Origin: Paramyrothecium sp. XJ0827
Taxonomy: Eukaryota > Ascomycota > Sordariomycetes > Hypocreales > Stachybotryaceae
Length of the DNA stretch: 64,000 nucleotides
Assembly: GCA_020881915.1 (NCBI GenBank)
Contig: JAJFPB010000005.1
Location: 3,472,001 to 3,536,000 of the forward strand
Reading direction: 5' to 3'
Below the pieces are notes generated by a model, which searched no databases, was not told the DNA's origin, and worked only from the letters and a program-made list of their open reading frames with translations. Shown here in pieces: positions 56,006 to 64,000 of the stretch (positions within the stretch are counted from its first letter, which is position 1; every line of letters begins with the position of its first letter). The translations under genes and the position numbers were made by a program.

Positions 56006-58391
56006 GCAAGGTCGCAGTGCCGCTACAAATCCCTGTCACCCTGTGCATTTAGGTTAAAAAGTGCGGACTCAATGCTCGGTACCCCTACCATGGTACCTCG
56101 GCGAACCCCACAGTAATGGCTGGTTGACCCGACTCTGGCAAGGATGTTTGAGGTCTTCGTCGTCAGTATCTCATCACTATGAGCATGCGCACACCGCGCA
56201 CAATGACAGATCGCCGCCCCTTCGTCGCCCCATGAAGAGACAGTAACTAGGGGACGTCAGCCACAAGTCATATCACAAATCAAAAACTCCCTGTTGGTTA
56301 CCACCAACCACACAATCCGGACCCCCTTTCTTCCTCCCGCTTACCAGGGTTCTGGGTCTAGTCACAACGGTCCTGTGAGGTGTCATGTTTCCGTCCCAGG
56401 AATTTGTTGTCTCTCCCCGCGCTCAGGGAACCCGCAGCTAGTTACTGATCACTTGTCTGAGACCTACAAGGCGCTCAGACTCACACTCGAGTTCTTGGTC
56501 AGCCCATTTGCCCCGCAATCCAGGTACGAAGGAGAAGGATTTGGGAAGAAAAGCAAACTCAACTTGGCATAGCTCTCGGGCCCACCATCTTCGAGCCACG
56601 ATGTTCCAATCAATTCGTTCAGTCCTGAACATCTCACCGTTGTATCTTGACTTTTGAGCCACAACTGCATGCTCCAGACCCTGTTGTGCTGTACACCAAA
56701 GGCCTGAGCAGCAAGAGCTGGTCAGGGGCTGTCCTAATAGGACCGAACTTCTATCGCGGTGGTGGTGTGATCAGCGCGCGTCGTCAAATGAGGCTTACAA
56801 GCCCTTTGTTTCCTCTCGCCACGATTACTCTACATTGCCTTCACACTGCCAATATCACCGCCAATTGACGTGTCTGAACGGAGCCGGGACTCCTCCTCCT
56901 CAAACAGCAATTCCACTCAGCCAGTGCAAACGATACTCACAAGTACCAGTGCCACAATCGCGTATGCTCATCATGAACAAGGTCATCCGCATCCTCCCAT
57001 CGCTGTTATCAAATACCGATTGTAAAGACCGACTGTCTTGCGGTGAGGTTCTTGCACCATTCCTTCCTCTGAAACCCTCTTTGCTCCTATTCATTGCGTT
57101 TCAAGACGCGCCTATTAGTTTGGTTCTGACAGTTCAATCTATTCGCACCGTCTTGGAGAGCGTTGGACACCGTATATGCTTACGAAGCTGCACCATTACC
57201 TGCAAACTTCAAACATGCAGCGAGGCAAACAAAGCCCGTCTTTAGTGTCTTGAGCGATTCTTGCATTTTCCCGGTAGCACATCTTATCGGCCTCCTTTGA
57301 TTGTGGCAGTACTGTTGGCCGTTGTGGCATCCAGAAAACATCCCCAGCCGCTATCCACTTGGCTTTTGGCGCAGCCGAGAAACTCCTGAACAAGGTAGTA
57401 ATTGTTTCTACGCAGCAGATATGCATCGCTCGCCGTCATAGGCGAGCGACACGTGCCACCGTTGGCAGTGCTGCATCGACATGCAGTATAATTATCCGAC
57501 CAGTGCCTGGCTCTGGTTGGGCCTAAGTCTCCGAATTCGAAGAACAGCCTTCTCGATCGAGAGGCCATTCCCACGGACACCGACCATCCGAAGTCACCCA
57601 CACCACCATAAGCGACAATTGAAAACACTGCAAGTTCACGGACATATTCACGGTTGGTGGTTTCAAAGGGACGACACCTGGAACACGTCCTGCGCACATG
57701 GGTTCTCCAACGCGATACCACTTTACTATGCAACGAACCTGAGCATTGAAATCGGTTCGCGCTGATCTGTGACGCTTCGGTTGCGCGTTCCAAAGTGGCC
57801 CCAGGCATGTACCTGTGCCAAGGTTACGACGTCGAAGACAGCAAGAGCCTCTTTCCATATCCGAAAAGGAGCGACAGCCGTGGCCAAGAGATTGCCATTT
57901 CCAGTCTGGCGGATGGCGCAGGTCTGGTTGTATGCAGGTCTGTGTCTCATCTAACTTGCTACGTGATCAATGGACTCTCTGGGAGTCACTAGTCATACAC
58001 GGCTAAAATTTATCCGCTCCTGGCTGTGAGTGACAGCCTGTACCCCAGAATATTTCCACGAATGGAACTACATGAACCAGAATCGAATTCCCTGGCGTGG
58101 AACCCTTCCAATATCGTACTAAGCATGGGTTTTTCCAAAGCTTAGCAGGCCACTGCATCTCGGAGATGGCGGGGTGCAGCAGATCCTGGCTGCTGCTCTT
58201 GGCCTACTCTAATTCATTGGAAGGATCTGATATCTACGGCGTGCTCGTTGGTGGATAGGAGCCAGTCTTGTCGCTGGCGCTGATATGCGGAAATATCTCT
58301 TCCTCGAATCGGAGAATGTTGGCTTCTGTCCAGGGCCTGTGTTGGAAACGACTCAAATATTCATCTCTCGTTAAGTATCTGGTGTTTTGTC

Positions 58392-58398
58392 TATATAA
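58392..58398 (+). promoter_or_regulatory. TATA box of first pectate lyase gene
   Basis: TATATAA, 105 bases upstream of the ATG at 58503, in a good position for a fungal core promoter of a strongly regulated gene. Confidence 0.6.
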
Positions 58399-58502
58399 AC
58401 GAGGTAGCCAGACTCCTTTTGGTAGAAGATCAACCCTCAGATCTCAGCAGAAGTCCTCATCTTCAACATATAAAAGAGATTGATCTACACGCTGCAGTAA
58501 TC

Positions 58503-59743
58503 ATGCGTTTCTCCATTGCTCTGAGCCTCCTCCCTGCCGTCTTGGCCTGCTCCAACCCCGAATCCAACGCGTGCGCGAGCTTCATCAAGAACCAAGTCGC
58601 GCAGGCGTCCCCCTTCTGCGCTACCTTTACGCAGAACGTCGTGACCGCGACCGCCGGCCTGCCCTCATGGGCGAGCAACTGCAACAACAAGCCGAGCCAC
58701 ATCTCCAAGGAGTGCTCCTGCCACTACACGGGTGGTGGCGGCAACCCCCAGCCGGAGCCCACCAGCACGAACAAGCCTACCACTACCAAGGCGCCGACAA
58801 CGACCACCACGACCAAGGGTGACGGCGGCAACCCTGGCGGGCCTACGCCTACTGGCGTCACCACCACCCTGCCCCGGTCATCCGGCGCCGTGTCAAGCCC
58901 GACGCCCATTACCGTCAGCGGAAACTTTGATGGTGGCATGAAGCTGTATGACCGCTCAAGTAAGTCCCCCTCCCCCTTGTTCTTGTTCTTCTTGTTCTTG
59001 GCCCAGCAAAGACACTAACAAGACGATGTAGCACGTGTCTGCCAGGGCCAGAGCGAGACGGGAGAGAAGGATACTATCTTCATCCTTGAGGATGGCGCTG
59101 TTCTATCAAACGTCATCATCGGCCCCAACCAGGCTGAGGGTGTTCACTGCCGAGGAACTTGGTAAGTCCTTCCCACGCAGATAACGGTATGGTGTGAAAT
59201 CCCCAGAGATGTTGCTAACTTTGGCTCCCCGTGCAGCACTCTGAACAATGTTTGGTGGTCCGACGTTTGTGAGGACGCCGTGTAAGTTGTCTCTGCATGG
59301 CCGGTTTCTTGGAAATGGATCAGTCACTGACTCGCGCTTCAACCAGAACTTTCAAGCAGTCGAGCGGCACCTCGTACATCAACGGCGGCGGCGCCTTCAA
59401 GGCCGAAGACAAGATTATCCAGTTCAACGGCCGCGGCACGGTGCAGGTCAAGAACTTCTACGCCAACGACTACGGCAAGGTGGCGCGAAGCTGCGGCAAC
59501 TGCTCCGGCAACGGCGGCCCGCGCAACTTCATCTTCACCAACATCGTCGCGACGAACGGCGGCATCCTGTGCGGCATCAACACCAACTACGGTGATACCT
59601 GCGTCATCAACAGCAGTTGCCAGGACAGCAACAAGTCGTGCGATCGGTACACGGGCAACGCGAACGGCAGCGAGCCCAAGAAGATTGGCTCTGGTCCGGA
59701 TGGCACGTACTGCAAGGTCAATGGGTTGACCAGCAGCTGTTAG
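58503..59743 (+). CDS. Secreted pectate lyase, PL3 family, with N-terminal Cys-rich module
   Basis: Cleaves de-esterified pectin (polygalacturonate) by beta-elimination outside the cell. Exons 58503-58959, 59032-59161, 59237-59281 and 59347-59743, all in phase, about 342 residues. Residues 1-17 ([15 protein letters not shown]) are a signal peptide. Residues about 18-77 form a compact module with several Cys ([32 protein letters not shown]). A Pro/Thr-rich linker (about 78-125, [13 protein letters not shown]) joins it to the PL3 catalytic domain: [63 protein letters not shown] and [17 protein letters not shown]. The N-module is not part of PL3; a substrate-binding role is inference from the module-linker-enzyme layout. 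It faces a second PL3 gene 956 bases away. Confidence 0.93.
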
Positions 59744-60699
59744 ATTACTCGCAAGCTGGTAGTGTGCGGGTGTCAAGGAAGCCGAGCCGGACGAGGCGGT
59801 ATCTGTCGACTCTTCGACTGTGCGAACTGCGAGTGTGCAAGTTAGCGCGCGTCACTGTACTTAGGCAATTTATCTATTATTTTTTTTTTCCCAACAGGAC
59901 TCCGAACAATACGCCGTTGTGTGAATTGTCTCGTCCTCGTTCATGAGCGGACGTAATGCTCCTTGCGAGCTCCGACGACGTCCCCAAATTGCATATGTAG
60001 TGCCGACAATGCTTCCCCTTTTAGACTTGTCCGCAATCAAGCACGGCTACTGGTCGCTTTTCTGTGGATTCGTTGCGCAGAAGTGGGTGCAACGGTGCTG
60101 CAGCATGCATGAGGTGGGTGACCGTTCCATCAGCCTCCGCAACTGGCATTCGGACAGACGCAGATAAGCGACTCTCCGAGACGGCAAATCTATGTGTGTT
60201 TCTGCATCTACCTGCATTATCTGGCTGCCAAAAAGTCGCATTTCCATAATGCACGGCACTTCAAACACGTCTGCTGAAACTATTGCAACCATGAGCATCG
60301 TCTACACGGTTCCAACGGGATTTAACCCTGGTGCCAAGGAAAAGGACACCAAAGCTTTACCTACCAAAGGTGATTCAAGGACGGCTTTGATGACATTCCC
60401 AATTCCCTCCGCAGCGGGTCGTGGCTTAGCCGATTGCAGACTTCACAGGCGGCGTGTACTAACTGACAGAAGAGGGACTGTTCTAGTAGATCACAGATGG
60501 CATCCATTTTCACACAAGGTAGAGTAAAGCGTAAGCTTTCTCCTCAATCTTGGAGTGTCTGTTCGTTGAGTCTAGAACAACTATATACAACAAAGGGCCA
60601 AGTGGCAACCGACTCCGGAGTCGTCGGAAAGAATCAAGACTCATGGGCTCAGAACGAGACTCGAGTCTCCTCTAATGCGAGGAAGAAAATGTATGGTGC
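59744..60699. other. Convergent intergenic region between the two pectate lyase genes
   Basis: Two 3' ends facing each other. A T run at 59880-59889 may mark the end of the first gene. No gene was recognised between them. Confidence 0.55.
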
Positions 60700-61534
60700 T
60701 TAGCACTTGCCACCCTTCTTGGGCTCGCAATCGCCGTTCTTCTTGTCGCAGCCCTGGTAGGCCTGGCACTGGGTCTTGGGGAAGCAGTTGTTGGAGTAGG
60801 TAGCCTGGGGAACGCAATGGTCAGTTCTGATGGCGCCGCGAAACTCAGGCATGTAGCGGGAGTGGATCGGCTTACCTTGTCGCCCAGGTTGGTGTTGATG
60901 CCCATGAGCTCGCCACCCTTGACGGCGGTGACACCCTCCATGTGCACGGAGCGCTTGCAGTTGTCCTTGCAGTTGCCGCAGCTGCGGTAGACCTTGCCGT
61001 AGTCGTTGGCGTAGAAGTTGATGACGTTGATGTGGCCGCAGCCGTTGTGCTGGATGACCTTGTCCTTGGCGCCGAAGGCACCACCGCCGACAATGTTGGC
61101 GATGCCGCCACCCTTGATGGAGATGGCGTCCTCGCAGACCTTCTCGAACCAGACGAACTCGAGGTTGCAAGAGCCCTTGCAGTAGACACCCTCGCGCTGG
61201 TTGGCGCCGATGATGACGTTCTTCAGGGTAGCGCCGTCCTCAAGGACGAAGACGGTGTCCTTCTCGCCTGCGATGCCAGTGGTCAGCTTCTCACAATGTT
61301 CTTCGAGGTCAGGGAGAGTCTTTGCCACAACTTACCACCCTCAGACTGGCCGGAGCACTTCTGGCCACGGTCGTACTTGACCCACTTGGCATCGAAGGTT
61401 TGGCCCTTCTTGATGTACTGGGGGGCCTTCAGGGTCTTGGTGCCAGCGGCCTTGGGAAGTCCCTTGTCGTAGCCGAGGCAGGCCATGGCGGCGGGCAGGG
61501 CCGCGAAGAAGGTGATGAGGTTGCCGAACTGCAT
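60700..61534 (-). CDS. Secreted pectate lyase, PL3 family (single domain)
   Basis: Second polygalacturonate lyase. Exons on the minus strand 61534-61336, 61267-60876 and 60804-60700 join in phase to about 231 residues, the typical PL3 length. Residues 1-18 ([18 protein letters not shown]) are a signal peptide. Catalytic-domain marks are [81 protein letters not shown] and INTNLGDK. The Cys-rich tail ends CEPKKGGKC. It shares the fold and many positions with the upstream gene but lacks its N-terminal module and linker, has different intron positions, and is clearly diverged. It is therefore an old paralogue rather than a fresh tandem copy. Confidence 0.95.
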
Positions 61535-64000
61535 GTTGACGGTTGTTGTTTGGGGTAGTGAAAGTGGTTGAGAAAGAACGTGATACCGGTCTACAGCTTG
61601 AACGAATGAATGGGATGGGTAAAGATTGAATAGACTCCGGAGTCTTGAATGAATGTGATTGAGTTGTAGAAGATGTCTTTTTCCCGAAGAGAGGGGAGAC
61701 TCACGGCCTCTTATATACAGTGAAGAACTTGAGTTAACCTGACTTCTTCGGCCGAGCCGCCATAGGCCCCAGTCCTAGTCCGTATTGCAAGCCCCAGAAG
61801 GCTGAACCATGCCAGGCAGGAGACGGGATACGGGTATCTGGGAGCAGGGCGTCATGCTCCTTGCCTCGGAGGTTTGCGTAGCGCGGGAAAGGCTTCCACA
61901 AATCAGACGGGAACAAGTTCCTGGTCCCTGTTCCTGTTCCTGGCGGGACCGAACCCCCTTGTGCCGTCATCACCAACACGCAGGACAGGAGCCGTGCCGT
62001 TTCACCTTGATTGCCCACGATGGGTTGTCACCGCCAGCCAGGATGGACGCTGCGCGCGCTGGCCCCATGTGGGCAGAGTACTGCATGGTCGAGCGTGGAA
62101 GTATAGACCAAAGCAGACCGGACCAGACCAGATGGGGACGGTGGTTGTGGTGGATTCGGCATTGCGCGCACCTGACGAGTAGCCCGCCTCGCCTGTCAAG
62201 CTTCACTCTGTTTGCGACGGTGCCTTAATCAGGCAAGTCAGGTACGGAAACAAGCATAATGGTTGGCCCCATTCCGCATCGGGGCTTCCTGAAACAAAAG
62301 ACAGCGGGGTGGAGATGGGCCGTGGTCCTAGGCAGGGATCCTGGTAATATGAGAAGAAAGCTGGTTAACCTCTTTAACCTTAACGCGAGCGCCTCTGCGC
62401 CAGCAAGCCAATGGCAGATTTCTCCCGCGGTTTGAAGTTTAGAGTGGCCGTAGCTTGTCATTGGCTCCCCTCGTGGCAATGGCATGGCTTGAGCCGCAAT
62501 GGAATCATGCGCCGATCCGGATGAGGCACCCACCCGCCTTTGGGTGTGACGACTCGTCTGTCGTCGGCCTTCATTCTCGCATTTCATTCCATTTTTACGG
62601 GGCCGTCAAGTTTGATCCTTTGCTTCGGACTGTTCTTCGAGGATCCTCTCTCGGAAGCCTCGGAGCTTGCTATTCCCCATTGCTTTTTGAGCAGTGGGCC
62701 TGCTCTGTTGCGGACAATTTCTTTTCATCGGGGACCTGAGCGATGGGCCGCAGCATATGATTGGTCCCGACCGTCGAGTCCAAGCCGTCCACCTCAGGGA
62801 TCAGGGGGCGTTGGGCGAACGGGGACGTCTGCCGGACCCAACGACGAGGAGGCCTGAACCTGGGATGGTTTGCGTTGTGGCACTCGCCAGCATTGGAAGT
62901 GTAAAGTGCTTCTCCACCTATTACAGGAGGCGTGGCTTGGTTGCTAAGCTTCATCCCGAATGCTTAAGCGCTTTTTCCTCACCCATGTTCATGGCCTTGG
63001 CTTGAACTTGGCACTGGCCACTAAAGTGCTGGGCCGCCTCAATCAATCTCCAGAATGGACGGGGTGCGAGGCGCTGTACGACTTGGCTTGTTTTCACCAA
63101 CTTCACAGTCACTACCGGCATAGTTCCTGTGGGTTTACAGAGGTACCGGTTTGTTGGTTTTTCTTCCTCACGCGACCCGGTCTGCCAAGGGATGTCAAGC
63201 CCCCCGAAGGTTTTGACTTCACTTGATATTTGATGCTTTTACAGACCCAACCCGCTTTTCCCCTGAGCTCAACATTCCTTTGACAAAAATGACGTCCTGC
63301 TGCCGCCGTATACGAACCGCAAATTGGTCCCATCGGATTAGTGCATCGGTGGCTTGAGGCCATCCCTTTCTCGAGGCCCACGGTTGTGGGATCGCGGGTT
63401 CCCGCCGCTGAAGCTGGTGGCGATGCCCCTGTCAATGGGCGTTATAGTCGATACCTATTATATGGCAATAATCAGGGACCCTAACAGCCAAGGACACACA
63501 AATCGCTCTCAGCGTCGCTGTCTTGGTGGACGCCTTGGCGACTGGTTGACCGACTGTTGGTTCGACGTCGTGCGCCCGTTTGCAACCCACCTATTCCACT
63601 CTATTCAGGACTGTCCTCCGAGGCACCGCCTGACGCTGGGCCAGATGTTTCACAGTGTGTGCATGGTCCCAGAAAATTTACAGCGCTTGCAGGTAGTGAC
63701 GGTGGCTGTGCTTGGTGGCCGAACCACACTTAAACAGGTGTCCACTTAAATGGTGATGGGGTGGTGGCCAAACTACTATACAGCTGGGGAATGAGGCCAT
63801 CCGGTCATACTTTCATTGCACTGCATTATATTAATCAGTGTGCTTGCCTTGGCGAAAGCTGTATCGTCTGCCTCCGCAGGTGGAAGCACGGGTCGCGCAT
63901 GACAGGAGGTATCGAGCGAATTCAGGAAGCATGACTGGCTCAAGCTGATTTGCCCCAGCTGCAAGAGCCCGGTCTTGTCACATTGAAGAGTCGGCCAAAG
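61535..64000. other. Upstream region of second pectate lyase; no gene seen to window edge
   Basis: Holds the pectate lyase promoter, with a TATA box at 61711-61717 (minus). The rest has only short ORFs without recognisable content and no evident repeat or RNA gene. A gene starting beyond 64000 may use part of it as promoter. Confidence 0.5.
61711..61717 (-). promoter_or_regulatory. TATA box of second pectate lyase gene
   Basis: TATATAA on the minus strand, 177 bases upstream of the ATG at 61534. Confidence 0.55.

Larger units (their letters stand above)
53542..58502. other. Gene-poor region between PAS gene and first pectate lyase
   Basis: Nearly 5 kb without a supported gene, the longest such stretch here. 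The part next to the PAS gene may be a long 5' leader. It contains a (GTGC)6 repeat (54441-54464) and motif clusters of the AAGGTA family near 54308-54325, 54513 and 55870-55995. Around 57480-57950 there are overlapping ORFs on both strands, some with protein-like composition but none I can assign. TATA and promoter elements of the pectate lyase are at the right end. No tRNA or rRNA was found. Confidence 0.5.

Noticed and set aside
57284..57808. 174-codon minus-strand frame in the gene-poor region
   Set aside because: Overlaps plus-strand frames of equal quality; no recognisable domain on either strand.
1..64000. Transposons, RIP-mutated repeats, CRISPR arrays, rRNA or tRNA genes, biosynthetic gene clusters
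   Set aside because: Reading both strands I found no transposase or polyprotein, no long AT-rich TpA-enriched repeat, no regular spacer array, no B-box with matching tRNA arms, and no PKS, NRPS or terpene genes.

Overview
This window is nuclear DNA of a filamentous ascomycete, most likely a Sordariomycete and probably of the order Hypocreales. That placement is inference from gene content and style. Genes are dense and lie on both strands. Introns are short (about 48-310 nt, mostly 50-80) with GT(A/G)NGT donors, CTRAC-type branch sites and YAG acceptors. The proteins are typical fungal forms: Hsp88, a fungal chitin synthase, a nitrate reductase with an FF C-terminus, and a PAS protein with low-complexity tails.

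Layout. 1-932: the 5' half of RRN7 (minus, cut by the window edge). 1851-2763: eIF5A (minus). 4629-6715: VPS52 of the GARP complex (plus). 7215-8702: an intronless aminoglycoside-phosphotransferase-like kinase (plus). 9262-10635: a Gyp8/TBC1D20-type RabGAP (minus). 11467-15843: a large MMS1/DDB1-like beta-propeller protein (plus). 17030-20404: eIF5B (plus), convergent with Hsp88 at 21307-24056 (minus). 25733-27946: a chitin synthase-like GT2 enzyme (minus). 29602-30554: ribose-5-phosphate isomerase (plus), convergent with UPF2/NMD2 at 31187-34910 (minus). 36736-39467: nitrate reductase (plus), convergent with a CAX-type cation/proton antiporter at 39816-41414 (minus). 42505-46041: HRQ1-type RecQ4-like helicase (minus). 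46857-48499: a Yrb2/RanBP3-type Ran-binding protein with FG motifs (minus). 49367-50397: a Yip1-family protein (minus). 51225-53541: a PAS-domain protein (minus). A gene-poor stretch of about 5 kb follows. Then two PL3 pectate lyases face each other tail to tail, at 58503-59743 (plus) and 60700-61534 (minus). The last 2.5 kb holds no gene I can support.

Most genes are housekeeping: translation (eIF5A, eIF5B), mRNA decay (UPF2), rDNA transcription (RRN7), Golgi and endosome traffic (VPS52, RabGAP, Yip1), chaperone (Hsp88) and genome maintenance (HRQ1, MMS1/DDB1-like). They do not form one pathway. The ecologically regulated loci are the nitrate reductase, whose promoter carries a dense GATA cluster, and the pectate lyase pair, both with TATA boxes, which suggests growth on plant material. 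I found no rRNA, tRNA, CRISPR array, intact transposon or biosynthetic cluster, and nothing I would call a clearly new system. The best leads are four in-frame stop-free introns (including one in the NMD factor UPF2 and a 225-nt one in Hsp88), a dispersed intergenic palindrome family built on TAAGGTACCTTA, a zinc-ligand replacement in RRN7, a heat-shock-element-like array upstream of Hsp88, and an Asn-Gly repeat tail on the PAS protein. Exon limits come from splice signals, reading phase and recalled family sequences; none was checked against transcripts.
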